Source: Singulisphaera sp. GP187
GTDB lineage: Bacteria > Planctomycetota > Planctomycetia > Isosphaerales > Isosphaeraceae
NCBI RefSeq assembly: GCF_900129635.1
Contig: NZ_FSRB01000001.1
Location: 3,139,501 to 3,203,500 of the forward strand
Direction of reading: 5' to 3'
DNA: 64,000 bases
Position numbers and translations under genes: made by a program. The notes under the pieces are model-generated. The model did no database searches. It worked only from the letters and a program-made list of their open reading frames with translations, and was not told the origin of the DNA. Positions 22,508 to 32,659 of this stretch are shown here, in pieces (position 1 is the first letter of the stretch; each line of letters begins with the position of its first letter).

Positions 22508-24589
22508 TTAGGCGGATGCCTTCTCGAGCGCGGCCTTCTTGACGATGTCTTCCTGGAGCCGGGCGGGGACCTTCTGGTATTTGAGGAACTCCATGCTGAA
22601 GCTCCCCTTGCCTTGGGTCATGCTCCGCAGGTCGTTGGAGTAGCCGAACATTTCGGAGAGGGGAACTTCGGCCAAGATCACCGCGAACCCTTGGCGGCTC
22701 TCGGTTCCGAGAATCACGCCACGCTTCGAGGAGACCTGGCCGGTGACCGGTCCCTGGAACTCGGTCGGCGTCTCCACCTCAACCTTCATGATCGGCTCCA
22801 GCAACACCGGGGCCGACTTGCGGAACGTCTCGCGGAAGCAGTCGCGAGCACAGATCTGGAACGCCATGTCCGACGAGTCGACGTCGTGATAGGAGCCGTC
22901 GTTGAGCACCATCTTGACGCCGATGACCTCGAAGCCGGCGACCGGCCCCTTGCTCAACGAGTCGCGGAAGCCCTTCTCGACCGACGGGATGTACTCGCTC
23001 GGAATGCGCCCGCCGGTGACCTTGTTCTCGAAGACGAACGATTCGGCCGACTCGGCCCCCAGCGGCTCCAAGACGCCGACGATGTGGGCGAACTGACCCG
23101 AACCACCGGTCTGCTTGCGGTGCTTGTAGTTGTACGGAGTCGACTGGGTCGGCGACTCGCGGTAGCTGACCTTGGGCGCGCCGACGGTGCAGTCCACCTT
23201 GTACTCGCGGCGGATCCGCTCGACATAGATTTCCAGGTGCAACTCACCCATGCCCGAGATGATCGTCTCGCTCGTCTCGGGGTCGACGTGGACCCGGAAC
23301 GTCGGGTCTTCACGCATGAACCGATTCAAGGCCTTCGACAGCTTGTCGTAGTCGGCCCGCTTGGTCGGGATGATCGACAGGTCGATGACCGGTTCGGCAG
23401 CGTAGATGCTTTCGAGCGAGACGTTCGTCCCCTCGGCGCAGTACGTGTCGCCAGTCGCGCACTCGAGCCCCATGACCGCGACGATATCGCCGGCACCGGC
23501 CGCGTCGATGTCTTCCTTCTGGTCGGCATGGACGCGAAGGATTCGGCTGATCCGGGCTTTCTTGCGCTGACGCGCGTTGAGGTAGAACTCCCCCTTGCGG
23601 AGGGTGCCCTGATAGATCCGCATGTAGGTGACCTGGCCGAACGCCTCTTCGACGAGCTTGAACGCCATCGCGACGAGGGGAAGTTCGGCGTCGGGGGCGA
23701 GCGCCACCTCGGCCATCCCGTCGTTATTGTCCTTGGCGTGGATCTCGCGATCGAGCGGGCTCGGGAGGTACTCACTGACCGCGTCAAGCAGGAGCTGGAC
23801 CCCCTTGTTCTTATAAGCGGTGCCGATGAGCACGGGGCAAATCCGCTGCGCGATCGTCCCTTCGCGGATCGTCTTGTGGATCAAGTCGATGGGAACTTCC
23901 TGCTCTTCGAGCAGCAGTTCCATAAGCTCGTCGGAGACGAGCGAGAGGGCTTCGAGCATCACCTGGCGGGCACGCTCGGTGGCGTCGACCAATTCCGCCG
24001 GAACGGGCTCACGACGAACCGTGTCCCCCTTCTCGCCGTCGAAGTAGACGGCCTGACGGTTGATCAGGTCGACGATCCCTTGGAAGTTCGATTCCGAGCC
24101 GATCTGGATTTGCAGGGGTACAACCGTCAAACCAAGCTTGCTCTCGAGCTGCGCGATGACATTGGGCGCGTTGGCGCCGGTGCGGTCCATCTTGTTGATG
24201 AACGCCAGCCGGGGAACGGCGTACCGCTTCATCTGGCGGTCAACGGTGATCGACTGGGACTGCACCCCGGCGACGGCGCAGAGAACGAGCACAGCGCCGT
24301 CGAGAACGCGGAGCGACCGCTCGACCTCGACCGTGAAATCGACGTGGCCGGGCGTGTCAATAATATTGACCTTTTTGTCGCCCCAGTGCACGGTCGTGGC
24401 GGCCGAGGTGATCGTGATCCCTCGTTCCTTCTCCAACTCCATGTGGTCCATGACCGCACCTTCGCCACGCACTTCCTTGATGACGTGGATCCGGCCGGCG
24501 TAGTACAAGACTCGCTCGGTGAGCGTTGTTTTACCAGAGTCGATGTGGGCCGAAATCCCGATGTTCCGGACGTTGCGAAGGTTTTCCAT
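22508..24589 (-). CDS. fusA: Translation elongation factor G
   Basis: EF-G is the GTPase that drives ribosomal translocation. The frame runs to 24883, but the conserved start is MENLRNVRNIGISAHIDSGK at 24589, giving 693 residues. G1 is AHIDSGKTT, switch I has RGITITSAAT, G3 is DTPGHVDFT, and G4 is NKMDRTG. Domain II to V features include SRILRVHADQKEDI, GMGELHLEIY, and a C-terminal RSMTQGKGSFSMEF. G1 has Ser in place of the usual Ala (HIDSGKTT), as in EF-G2-like and organellar forms. It is not in a str operon here: no rpsL, rpsG or tuf is adjacent, which is common in Planctomycetes. Confidence 0.96.
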   Translation of the reverse strand: MENLRNVRNIGISAHIDSGKTTLTERVLYYAGRIHVIKEVRGEGAVMDHMELEKERGITITSAATTVHWGDKKVNIIDTPGHVDFTVEVERSLRVLDGAVLVLCAVAGVQSQSITVDRQMKRYAVPRLAFINKMDRTGANAPNVIAQLESKLGLTVVPLQIQIGSESNFQGIVDLINRQAVYFDGEKGDTVRREPVPAELVDATERARQVMLEALSLVSDELMELLLEEQEVPIDLIHKTIREGTIAQRICPVLIGTAYKNKGVQLLLDAVSEYLPSPLDREIHAKDNNDGMAEVALAPDAELPLVAMAFKLVEEAFGQVTYMRIYQGTLRKGEFYLNARQRKKARISRILRVHADQKEDIDAAGAGDIVAVMGLECATGDTYCAEGTNVSLESIYAAEPVIDLSIIPTKRADYDKLSKALNRFMREDPTFRVHVDPETSETIISGMGELHLEIYVERIRREYKVDCTVGAPKVSYRESPTQSTPYNYKHRKQTGGSGQFAHIVGVLEPLGAESAESFVFENKVTGGRIPSEYIPSVEKGFRDSLSKGPVAGFEVIGVKMVLNDGSYHDVDSSDMAFQICARDCFRETFRKSAPVLLEPIMKVEVETPTEFQGPVTGQVSSKRGVILGTESRQGFAVILAEVPLSEMFGYSNDLRSMTQGKGSFSMEFLKYQKVPARLQEDIVKKAALEKASA

Positions 24590-25064
24590 AGTAGTTGTTG
24601 TCGCGATCGCGTCGCAAAGGGTGGAACGCCCTTTGGCCTGAGAGAAACCGGTCTTAAATGAGGCCGGGGATGGCTCAACCCGCCGTTCCAGGACGAGTCG
24701 AAGGGGTGGCCGGAATTTCTGACTGGGAGGCACACCAAGTGGACCGGCCGAGGATTTCAATCCGAATCGGTGTGGAGCACAAGCAGAGCCCGAGGAGAAC
24801 CCAAGGTCAAAGGCAGAATATCGTATCAGGTTCGGAGAAACAATCAAGTCCGATCCCACACGACTCATCCTACCATTGTACATCGATCATACGTAGCGCG
24901 GCAAGTCTTGTTCATTGGGGAGGGCCGCTCCGCCCGGCGAGTCGGGGACGCACTCGGTCATCGATTTTTCAAGCCGCCTGGCGTACGCTTTTCCCGCGGA
25001 GGGGGCGAATTCGCCCCGAATCTCGCCAATCGCCCGGTTTCAACCCCAATGGTCCGAGCTTGCC
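24590..25064. other. Divergent intergenic region between fusA and the RraA-like gene
   Basis: This is 475 bp with no credible small gene. It should contain promoters for both neighbours. An AT-richer stretch around 24820-24910 is the likeliest place, but I could not fix boxes with confidence. Confidence 0.4.
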
Positions 25065-25739
25065 ATGACACTCCCCCACTTCGCCGACGACAAGGCGCGA
25101 CTCGACTGGGTCGCACGGTCTCTCTACTCCGGTTTACTGAGTGATGCCTGCGATGCCGCGGGGTTCCGCGATCGGGCACTCGGGGCCGATATCCGGCCGC
25201 TCGACGAGTCGCTGGTCCTTGTCGGCCGCGCCAAAACGACCGTCTGGGCGCCGATGTTTCATGTTCCGCCCCGCCCTTACGACAAGGAGATCGCGGCCGT
25301 CGACTCGCTCCAGGCCGGCGATGTCTTCATTATGGCGGTCGACCGCTCGCACGCGATCGTGCCATGGGGCGAACTGCTCTCGACGGCCAGCTTGGCCCGC
25401 GGGGGCCGAGGCGCTCTGATCGACGGCCTGGTGCGCGACTCCCGGCAAATCCAGGCGATGGGATTTCCGGTCTTCTGCACTGGCCGACGTCCCTATGATT
25501 CCTGCGGGCGGGGAATCGTCGTCGACTATGATGTTCCCGTGATGATCGACGGGATCCCGATCCATCCGGGCGACCTCGTCTTCGGAGACGCGGACGGCGT
25601 GGTGATCGTCCCGAAACAGGTCGAGAACGAAGTTTTGGAGCGAGCTTGGACCAAGCTCTCCGGTGAAAACACCACCCGCGAAGCGCTCCGCGCCGGCATC
25701 CCCCTGGCGCAAGTCTTTCGCGACCATGGGATCCTCTAG
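25065..25739 (+). CDS. RraA-family protein (HMG/CHA aldolase-like)
   Basis: The 224-residue product belongs to the RraA/MenG-like fold, which includes 4-hydroxy-4-methyl-2-oxoglutarate aldolases, oxaloacetate decarboxylases and the RNase E inhibitor RraA. The key signature is GGRGALIDGLVRDSRQI, with the Gly-rich segment, Asp and the Arg-Asp pair that bind a divalent metal and pyruvate. YSGLLSDACDAAGF at the start and DLVFGDADGVVIVP near the end are also typical. I chose ATG 25065 (MTLPHFADD) because residues upstream do not resemble the family. The true substrate cannot be told from sequence. Confidence 0.85.
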   Translation: MTLPHFADDKARLDWVARSLYSGLLSDACDAAGFRDRALGADIRPLDESLVLVGRAKTTVWAPMFHVPPRPYDKEIAAVDSLQAGDVFIMAVDRSHAIVPWGELLSTASLARGGRGALIDGLVRDSRQIQAMGFPVFCTGRRPYDSCGRGIVVDYDVPVMIDGIPIHPGDLVFGDADGVVIVPKQVENEVLERAWTKLSGENTTREALRAGIPLAQVFRDHGIL

Positions 25740-26001
25740 ATTTCCCCAAGAGCGGGTCACTTCCCGCTCAATTTTTCGAAAACCAAAGCGAACCACTCAT
25801 TGATGGGCCAAATCAAACTCCGACATCGCTGATATCACGACAGCGGTGCGGAGTTCCCTAAATCAAGAACCTGATTTTCAGGCCCTTGCAGAACTCTCTG
25901 ACGGATGTCAGACTAAATCGAGCGGCCGCGTCTCACGATTCCAAATCGGCACGATTTGGCGTTGTCATCCCTGATCATTCGAGTTCAAGGAGCGAAGTGT
26001 G

Positions 26002-26781
26002 ATGGGCTCGGGGGGTCGAACGGGAGTACGGGAGGTACGGCCTGGGGCTCACGAGCCGCGGGGGACGTCGCGCGCCGGGCTGAAGATTTTGATTCCGGGA
26101 TATGTTCAGTGGACGTGGCGGCAGCGGGAGCGGGCGGCGGTTTTCTTCGGTTCGTTCGCGATGGCGATGGGGGTGGGGGTTTTTTCGTGGGGCACGCGGA
26201 TGGGCCTGGCGCTGTTGGCCTTTGCGTTTGGAACGCATGTGGTCTCGGCCGTGGATGTCCTCCGGCAGAGCGCGTTCCCCGGGTTCGGGCGTTGGATGCC
26301 CCTGCTGTCAGCCTCGGGGGGGCTGGCGTTGGGGGTCTACACCCCGACCGTTTTGCTGGCGACCCTGGTGGCCTGGCCGGCGATGGACGGGGTCTCGGGG
26401 GTGGACGGTTATCTGGTCAATTACTGGGCGTTTCGGGCACAAGCGCCGCGTGACGGCGACTGGGTTTGGCTCCGGTTCTCTCCCTGGGGCGATACCCACG
26501 TGGGGCGTGTGGTGGCACGCGCCGGCGAGGAAGTGGAATGGTCCCGCAATCGGCTGCGAGTCGCCGGCAAACAGGTGCGGGATGTCGCATCGCTCCGGTT
26601 CACATCAACGCCCGACGAACTTGCTTTTGTCGTGCCGTCGGGACATGTTCTGATGACTCCCAATGCCGGCTCGCATCGGCGTCCCGGTACCGGGGGATTG
26701 GTTCTCGTCCCCAACGAGCAAGTTGCCGGCCGTGCCTGGGCGCGGATGTACCCACTTTGGGAGCGGCAAACCCTTCGCTGA
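26002..26781 (+). CDS. S26 (signal peptidase I)-like membrane protein, apparently lacking the catalytic dyad
   Basis: The gene is preceded by AAGGAG at 25987-25992, 9 nt before ATG 26002; a GTG at 25999 is an alternative start. The 259-residue product has a cytoplasmic N-terminus, three hydrophobic segments (about residues 42-60, 66-85 and 98-128) and a beta-rich C-terminal half. That half, with DGDWVWLRF, VGRVVARAGEEVEW and VPSGHVLMTPNAG, follows the layout of signal peptidase boxes C to E. The Ser-x-Met-x-Pro nucleophile box is not visible, and the Lys of the KRVVG box is Gly here. It may be an inactive S26 relative; the role is unknown. Confidence 0.65.
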   Translation: MGSGGRTGVREVRPGAHEPRGTSRAGLKILIPGYVQWTWRQRERAAVFFGSFAMAMGVGVFSWGTRMGLALLAFAFGTHVVSAVDVLRQSAFPGFGRWMPLLSASGGLALGVYTPTVLLATLVAWPAMDGVSGVDGYLVNYWAFRAQAPRDGDWVWLRFSPWGDTHVGRVVARAGEEVEWSRNRLRVAGKQVRDVASLRFTSTPDELAFVVPSGHVLMTPNAGSHRRPGTGGLVLVPNEQVAGRAWARMYPLWERQTLR

Positions 26782-27122
26782 ATGAATTCGGAGAGACGTT
26801 CCGACCAGGCGCTGATCGTAGGTTCGAGCGTGACCGGGGGTAAGGAGGGAGGGGGAAGACCGACCCAAGTTGTTACCAGTGGAGTGGTTCGCAAATCGGC
26901 CGTACCGGACGATCCCACCGGCGACACTGGTCTACTTTGGCGAAATCCGTCCACAAAAGCTCTGGGAAATGGAGACTGGGGTCGCGACAAACGATCTCCG
27001 GAGTGGTATCATCATTCCACTCTGGGGTGTCCCGTGCCGCGTGACGGTCGTTGTGCGCCGTCTGGTTTGGCGTGGGGACGGTTGTGGGTCTCCTGGTGCC
27101 AAGGGCGGGACGTGGTGGCGTT
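26782..27122. other. Gene-free spacer
   Basis: About 340 bp lie between the S26-like gene and the HIT gene. Frames that cross it are either shadows or upstream extensions of the HIT frame and show no family resemblance. Nothing else was recognised. Confidence 0.4.
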
Positions 27123-27635
27123 ATGGATCGGCTCTGGGCTCCCTGGCGCGCTCAGTATATCCGCGAGGCTTCGGCTTCGACCGAGGTCGATACCGATCCC
27201 GGTTGTTTTCTCTGCCGGGGGATTTCCAGCCGCGACGATCGCGAGAACCTGCTGGTCTGGCGGGGAGCGCATTCGGTCGTGGTCCTGAATCGGTTCCCCT
27301 ATAACAACGGCCATCTGCTCGTGGCGCCCTTGGTCCATCGCGGGACGCTGGGCGAGTTGTCGGGGCCCGACCTCACCGAACCGATCGAAACGGTTCGCAC
27401 GATGATCAGCATCCTCGACCGGATGCTGCGGCCGCACGGTTATAACGTGGGGTTGAATCAGGGAAAGTCGGCCGGCGCAGGCCTTCCGGGCCACCTCCAC
27501 TGGCATGTGGTGCCGCGGTGGGACGGTGATACGAATTTCATGCCGGTCCTGGGTCATGCCAAAGTGATCGTCGAAAGCCTGTTGGAATTCTACGATCGAT
27601 TGGCGGCGGAACTGGCGGACGTCCTCGAGCCTTGA
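27123..27635 (+). CDS. HIT-family nucleotide hydrolase/phosphorylase
   Basis: This 170-residue protein starts MDRLWAPWRAQYI, the hallmark of the Ap4A phosphorylase/HIT subgroup. The catalytic histidine triad is in GLPGHLHWHVVPRW, and an N-terminal CFLC pair may bind zinc. Other family segments are NRFPYNNGHLLVAP and NVGLNQGKSAGAG. It probably cleaves dinucleoside polyphosphates or adenylylated compounds. The frame extends upstream to 27051, but the family N-terminus decides the start at 27123. Confidence 0.9.
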   Translation: MDRLWAPWRAQYIREASASTEVDTDPGCFLCRGISSRDDRENLLVWRGAHSVVVLNRFPYNNGHLLVAPLVHRGTLGELSGPDLTEPIETVRTMISILDRMLRPHGYNVGLNQGKSAGAGLPGHLHWHVVPRWDGDTNFMPVLGHAKVIVESLLEFYDRLAAELADVLEP

Positions 27636-27719
27636 GCCAACTGGGCAGGTTCCGATCTCGCTCGTGATTCATTCGTCTTAAGCAAGTATTTCAGGCCATG
27701 TTGGGAAAGGTAATTGGCC

Positions 27720-28796
27720 ATGCTTTTATATATGATCCGTGCCCTGTTCGTCCTGGTCGTTGCCGGAATGGCCGTCCGTATCGCACGGACCGTCGGTGAA
27801 AACCAGATGGCCAACCCCTACCTGGTCTTCGTGGGGCTGTTGGTCGGGGCGATCGTCATCATGGTCATCGACATCCTGACGCCGCGCAAGCGGATCCAGA
27901 CGATTTCCGCCATTTACTTTGGCATCATCGTCGGGGTCTTGCTCAGCGACCTCATTCAGAACGCGTTGCAGCCGTCGCTGGACCTCTACCTCATGCCCCT
28001 GGTGCGCAACAGCGTGACCGGGTTCATGATGATCTGCATCTGCTACATCTGCGTCAGTACCTTGCTCCAGACCAAAGATGATTTCCGGTTCATTATTCCT
28101 TATGTGGAATTCTCGAAGGAAGTCAAGGGATCGCGTCCCCTCGTCCTCGATACCTCCGTGGTGATCGATGGACGGATCGCCGACGTGGCCGAGACGAAGG
28201 TGATCGACCAGCCCTTGATCGTCCCTCGGTTCGTGCTCCAAGAGTTGCAGGGCATCGCCGACAGTTCGGACAAGCTACGACGAAACCGAGGCCGGCGCGG
28301 CCTGGACATTCTCAATCGGCTCCAGAAATCCACCGGAGTCGAGGTCAAGATCCACGACTCCGAGATCCCCGAACTCGCCGGAATCCGCGAAGTCGATCAA
28401 CGACTCGTCGTGCTCGCCAAACATCTTGGTGGCAAGGTGGTCACCAACGACTATAACCTGAACAAAATCGCCAAGCTCCAAGGGGTTGAAGTGATCAACC
28501 TCAACGACCTGGCGAACGCGCTCAAGCCAATCGTCCTGCCGGGAGAGGCACTCACCGTCAAACTGCTCAAACGCGGTGAAGAGCCCGGGCAGGGAATTGG
28601 ATACCTCGACGACGGCACGATGATCGTCGCCGAGCAAGGCGGTTATCACCTGGGTGAGACCATCCGTCTCACCGTCACCAGCGTCCTCCAGACCAGCGCG
28701 GGGCGGATGATCTTCGGACGCATCGATCCCGCGCCCCCCTCACGAAATCTGAACGTGACCCCGTCCCAGGATCCGCAGAACCGAACGAACGCCTAG
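27720..28796 (+). CDS. PIN and TRAM domain membrane protein (YacL-like)
   Basis: This 358-residue protein has four membrane helices in the first 125 residues, then a PIN nuclease-like domain starting at SRPLVLDTSVVIDGRIADV. That domain has the conserved acidic residues (Asp in LDTS, Asp in VTNDYNLNKIA) and ends with a TRAM RNA-binding domain (GEALTVKLLKRGEEPGQGIGYLDDGTMIV). This order matches Bacillus YacL and its widespread relatives, whose exact RNA target is unknown. GGAAAGG is about 10 nt before ATG 27720; a TTG two codons earlier is an alternative. A hairpin follows at 28859. Confidence 0.88.
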   Translation: MLLYMIRALFVLVVAGMAVRIARTVGENQMANPYLVFVGLLVGAIVIMVIDILTPRKRIQTISAIYFGIIVGVLLSDLIQNALQPSLDLYLMPLVRNSVTGFMMICICYICVSTLLQTKDDFRFIIPYVEFSKEVKGSRPLVLDTSVVIDGRIADVAETKVIDQPLIVPRFVLQELQGIADSSDKLRRNRGRRGLDILNRLQKSTGVEVKIHDSEIPELAGIREVDQRLVVLAKHLGGKVVTNDYNLNKIAKLQGVEVINLNDLANALKPIVLPGEALTVKLLKRGEEPGQGIGYLDDGTMIVAEQGGYHLGETIRLTVTSVLQTSAGRMIFGRIDPAPPSRNLNVTPSQDPQNRTNA

Positions 28797-28858
28797 GCCG
28801 TTGGTCTCGGCGATTTTTGATTTTCTGATGGGCAACCGCAGCAATATGCAACGGCCGC

Positions 28859-28894
28859 TGGGTGCCACGGGTTGGACCCAACCCGTAGCACCCA
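28859..28894. repeat. Palindromic hairpin after the PIN-TRAM gene
   Basis: An 18-bp inverted repeat with one or two mismatches (arms start TGGGTGCCACGGG and end CCCGTAGCACCCA) has almost no loop. It lies 63 bp after the upstream stop. It may act as a transcription stop or be a member of an extragenic palindrome family; no T-run follows. Confidence 0.5.
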
Positions 28895-28950
28895 AGGCTT
28901 GCACATCATTGAATTTCAAGGAAGCCCAGGTCCAGCGACTTGGGCTGTCC

Positions 28951-29160
28951 TCACGCTTCCGACTCCTCGTCCACCTCGTCCCCCTGCCCATCGTAGGGGG
29001 TCTTGCACCAGTGGCAGACCACAATCTGCTCGCAATTGGGGCAGTGGAGCGGGATCTCGGGGCGGGACAGCGCCTCGTAGTATTCCTGCGAAGGCGGCAG
29101 GTACGGCGTTTGACAACCGTCGCAAATCAAGGGGCGTTGGCAATAGGCGCAGTCGATCAT
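28951..29160 (-). CDS. Small zinc-ribbon-like protein (69 aa)
   Basis: The product has four CxxC pairs (Cys4/7, 13/16, 40/43 and 49/52) plus His39, so it should bind two zinc ions. It ends in an acidic tail (DGQGDEVDEESEA). A GGGAGGTG ribosome site stands 6-8 nt before the ATG, supporting translation. No partner is evident: the gene lies alone between convergent and co-directional neighbours. The function is unknown; nucleic-acid or protein binding is the usual role of such ribbons. Confidence 0.75.
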   Translation of the reverse strand: MIDCAYCQRPLICDGCQTPYLPPSQEYYEALSRPEIPLHCPNCEQIVVCHWCKTPYDGQGDEVDEESEA

Positions 29161-29385
29161 GAAACACCTCCCGAGACGTCGCGTTCGTGCCGGCTTCGCT
29201 TGAGAGCAAGACGCACAAGGCGGAGACGGCTCCGCGAACGTTCGTTACGACACTCGCGTCGCGACCGGTGACCGGACTGGCGCAGAGTTCGGAGGCCTGG
29301 GACCCTTCTTGCCTTTGAGAGAGCAAGAAGCAGCGGGCAAAAGCGCCCGCGGCCCCAGGGCCTTGCAACCGATCCGGGGACCGGC

Positions 29386-30621
29386 CTAGCTGACGGCCTT
29401 CTCCGGCTTCAGGCAGCGACCGATCTGTCGGACGGCTTGCCGAAGTCGCTGTTCATTTTCGATCAGGGCAAGTCGGAGGTATCCTTCGCCCGCCTCGCCG
29501 AACCCACGTCCTGGGCTGACGGCAACCTCCGCTTCCTCCAAGAGCTTCATCGCGAAGTCGATCGAGCCCATTTTCGACCGCCAGGGCTCGGGGATGGCCG
29601 CCCAGACGAACATGCTGGCCTTCGGGCGTTCGACCTGCCAACCGAGCCGGTTCAAACTGTCGACCAACACGTCCCGGCGCATCTGATACTCGGCCACCTG
29701 GGCCAGGCGGCCGGGTTCGCCGTGCCTGAGGGCCACGATCGCCGCGATCTGCACCGCCTGAAAAATGCCGTAGTCGTAGTAACCCTTGATCGCCTTCAAG
29801 GCATTGAGCATCTGGCGGTTGCCCGCAGCAAACCCAACCCGCCAACCCGCCATGTTGTAGCCCTTGGACATGGTCGTGAATTCACAACCCACGTCCTTGG
29901 CGCCCGGGACGGAGAGGAAGCTGGGGGCCTGCCAGCCGTCAAAGCTGATATCGCCGTAGGCGAAGTCGCTGATCACGAAGAAGTGATACTTCTTGGCCAG
30001 CGCCACGATCTCCTCGAAGAAGGCGCGATCCACAACCGTGGCGGTCGGGTTGTGGGGATAGTTGAGGACGAGGATCTTCGGCCTGGGGAACAGGCTCTCG
30101 CAGACCCGCGCCACATTCGCCAGGAAGGCCTGCGAATCACGGACGTCCAGGGCGATGACATTCGCCGACGCCAAGGCAATCGCATGGACGTGAATCGGGA
30201 AGCTCGGCGCCGGCACCAACGCCGTGTCGCCTGGCCCGAGCAGGGCCAAGCACATGTGGCTGAACCCTTCTTTCGAACCGATCGTCGCCACCACTTCGTG
30301 ATCCGGGTCGAGACTGACTCCGAACCGAGACTCGTACCTCACGGCCACCTCGCGGCGAAGGTTGTAGACCCCCGACGCGACGCTGTACCGGTGGTTTCTC
30401 GAGTCTCGAGCCGCTTCGCAGAGCTTGTCGACGACCCATTCCTCGGGGGGATCGGTTGGATTTCCCATCCCAAGGTCGATGACGTCGATGCCATCGCGGC
30501 GCTTGCGGTACTTCAGTTCGTTGATCTTGCCGAACAGGTAGGGCGGCAGGCCGCGGACACGCGGTGCAAATTCGATATCTTCAAATTCGACCGAGTCAGG
30601 ATTGGTCGTAGGATCGCTCAT
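29386..30621 (-). CDS. alaC: Class I/II aminotransferase, AlaC-type alanine transaminase
   Basis: This 411-residue PLP enzyme is closely similar along its length to Escherichia coli AlaC as I recall it. Shared blocks are [63 protein letters not shown] and [18 protein letters not shown]. Also shared are PKASMFVWA and the C-terminal [14 protein letters not shown]. The PLP lysine is in [15 protein letters not shown]. It likely transfers amino groups between alanine and 2-oxoglutarate. An alternative is a related aspartate/diaminopimelate aminotransferase, but the match to AlaC is stronger. Confidence 0.9.
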   Translation of the reverse strand: MSDPTTNPDSVEFEDIEFAPRVRGLPPYLFGKINELKYRKRRDGIDVIDLGMGNPTDPPEEWVVDKLCEAARDSRNHRYSVASGVYNLRREVAVRYESRFGVSLDPDHEVVATIGSKEGFSHMCLALLGPGDTALVPAPSFPIHVHAIALASANVIALDVRDSQAFLANVARVCESLFPRPKILVLNYPHNPTATVVDRAFFEEIVALAKKYHFFVISDFAYGDISFDGWQAPSFLSVPGAKDVGCEFTTMSKGYNMAGWRVGFAAGNRQMLNALKAIKGYYDYGIFQAVQIAAIVALRHGEPGRLAQVAEYQMRRDVLVDSLNRLGWQVERPKASMFVWAAIPEPWRSKMGSIDFAMKLLEEAEVAVSPGRGFGEAGEGYLRLALIENEQRLRQAVRQIGRCLKPEKAVS

Positions 30622-30956
30622 CGCGCCAGGCTTCCTCGCGAGTCCGTAAAGGGCCGCCCGCGCCGCGGTCCAGGGGCGGCCCTTGCGGATCCGACCCGGG
30701 GTCGTGATCCGCGCTCGACGTGTATGTTGTCCCGACTTTAACTATAACGAACTGACGCCTTCGACGCATCCCGGCGCAACCTTGATTTGCTCGCCGAATC
30801 CCTCGGCGACCGAACCTCGGTCTTTTTTTTCCGCAACCTCAAGGGGGTTTTGGTCGATACTCAGTCTTGCCACCAGGACGCCCCGCCGATTCCCGTGACA
30901 TGCACCCCGACTTACCGCCCGATCACGGGCCCGTCCGGATGATCGATAAACATCGC
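30622..30956. other. Upstream region of alaC, no gene seen
   Basis: This part of the 450-bp space between alaC and htrA is mixed in composition. A TATAGT on the minus strand near 30740-30750 could be a -10 box for alaC, but no good -35 partner was found. Confidence 0.35.
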
Positions 30957-30994
30957 GGGGCCGGCGTGAGAGATTCACTCTCCCGCGCCGGCCC
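30957..30994 (-). terminator. Hairpin after htrA, probable terminator
   Basis: Arms GGGGCCGGCG and CGCCGGCCCC, with an inner AGAG/CTCT pairing, form a strong stem about 75 bp past the htrA stop. A T5 run lies on the plus-strand side only. The element therefore fits best as a GC hairpin barrier or a bidirectional terminator. Confidence 0.5.
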
Positions 30995-31070
30995 CTCCGA
31001 TTTTTCACCAGGTGTTACCGGTCAAGGAGGGAGCGATCCCATCCCTGGAGTCCGGTCGCTCCGGATCAGG

Positions 31071-32659
31071 TCAGTCTTTCTTGAGCTTGCTCAAGGTGAC
31101 GAACGCCCCCGGAATCTTCTCCGACTTGATGAAGATCATCAGGTCGTCCGACTTCTCGGAGAGTTCCTGGAACTCCTTGACCCCCTTCACCGGCTGGATC
31201 TTCTTGTCACGAATCACCTGGGTGATGACCATCCCTGCTTCCAGGCCCTTGGCCGAGGCCGGGGAGTCTTCTTTGACGGACGTGATGAGCAAGCCGTCGG
31301 CCTCTTTCAGACCAAGCCCCTTGGCCAGTTCCTCCGTCAAGGGCTGAACCTCAAGGCCAAAGTCTTTGATAGCGGTCTTCGGTGCCTCTTCGACCGCCGG
31401 CTTCTCGGGGGCCGCGGTTTCCTTCTCCACATCGAAGAGAACGGCGTCAGCCGAGCCGAGAACGACGTTGGCGGAGTGTTCTTTTCCGTCGCGGAAATAG
31501 GTCAAGGCGTAGGGCTTGCCAATCTCGCTGGCCGCCACGTTCAGCCGGAAGTTAGGAACGCTGACAACCGGGTGATTGTTGAAGCCGACGATCACGTCGC
31601 CTTGCTTCAGCCCCGCCTTATCGCCAGGGCCGCCGGGAACGACTTGCTGGACCAAGGCCCCCTTCGTCTTGGGATCGATCCCCAAGATCTTGGCTTCGGC
31701 GGGCGACAAGTTACCGATTGCGACCCCGATTCGGGCCCGGCTCACCTTGCCGTCCTTGATGAGCTTGTCGGCCACGTTTGAGGCCAGGTCGATCGGAATC
31801 GCGAAGCCGACACCGTCGTTGCCGCCTCCACCGCCTCCGAATCCCCCTCGGCCTCCGCTCATGATCGCCGAGTTGATGCCGATCACCCGTCCGTCCATGT
31901 CAACGAGCGGTCCACCCGAGTTCCCCGGATTGATCGAAGCGTCGGTCTGGAGGAATGACTCGTAAGCGTCGTTCGTGGCGTTAATGCCGAGGTTATCACG
32001 CTCGGTGGCCGAGACGATCCCTGTGGTCACGGTCTGGCTCAGGCCGAACGGAGAACCGACCGCCATCACCATCTCGCCGACGCGAACCTTGGAGCTATCG
32101 CCCTTGGCCAGCGCGGGGTAGCTCGTGTTTTCCACCTTGATCACGGCGAGGTCCGACTTGGGGTCGGTGCCGATGACCCGAGCGGGTGCCTCGACGCCGT
32201 CATGGAACTTGACGACAATCTTACCGGCGTCCGCGACCACGTGGTTGTTGGTCAAGATGTGGCCCTGGTCGTCATAAACGAATCCAGATCCGGTCCCCTG
32301 AGCAATGCCACCGAACTGCTGGGGTTCAAGGCCCCCTTCAGGACCGAATCGCTTCTGCATTTCCCGGAGGAGGTCCTCCAGATCCTTGGGGGTCGTGCCT
32401 CGCATACCGGGGGGAGTCCACGTCCGTTACCCAAGGCGCGAGGCGAACTTGCCACCTTGCGTTGCACACTGATCTGCACGACGGACGGCTTGGTATACTC
32501 CGCGACCGAAGCGAATGCCTCGGAAAGCGCACGAGCCGTCTTCTGACTCTCAGCAGGCATCTTCGGTGCGGCCGGGACCTGTCGGGTGAGATTCTGCGAG
32601 TTCACCAAAGCCGCGGTCGAAACGGCAAGTGCCGCCCACGCAATCACATTGCGTTTCAT
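31071..32659 (-). CDS. HtrA/DegP-family periplasmic serine protease with two PDZ domains (apparent frameshift)
   Basis: The start at 32659 (MKRNVIAWAALAVSTAALV) is preceded by AAGGAG and gives a signal peptide. The frame breaks within a run of six G at 32409-32414; one more base would join it to the frame ending at 31071 and give 529 residues. The trypsin-like domain has the triad His (TNNHVV), Asp (SDLAVIKV) and Ser (GNSGGPL). A Gly-rich loop (SGGRGGFGGGGGGN) interrupts the domain after the Ser. PDZ1 starts near ARIGVAIGNLSP and PDZ2 covers about the last 85 residues. It probably degrades or refolds damaged envelope proteins. A downstream ATG at 32405 could give a protein lacking export. Confidence 0.87.
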
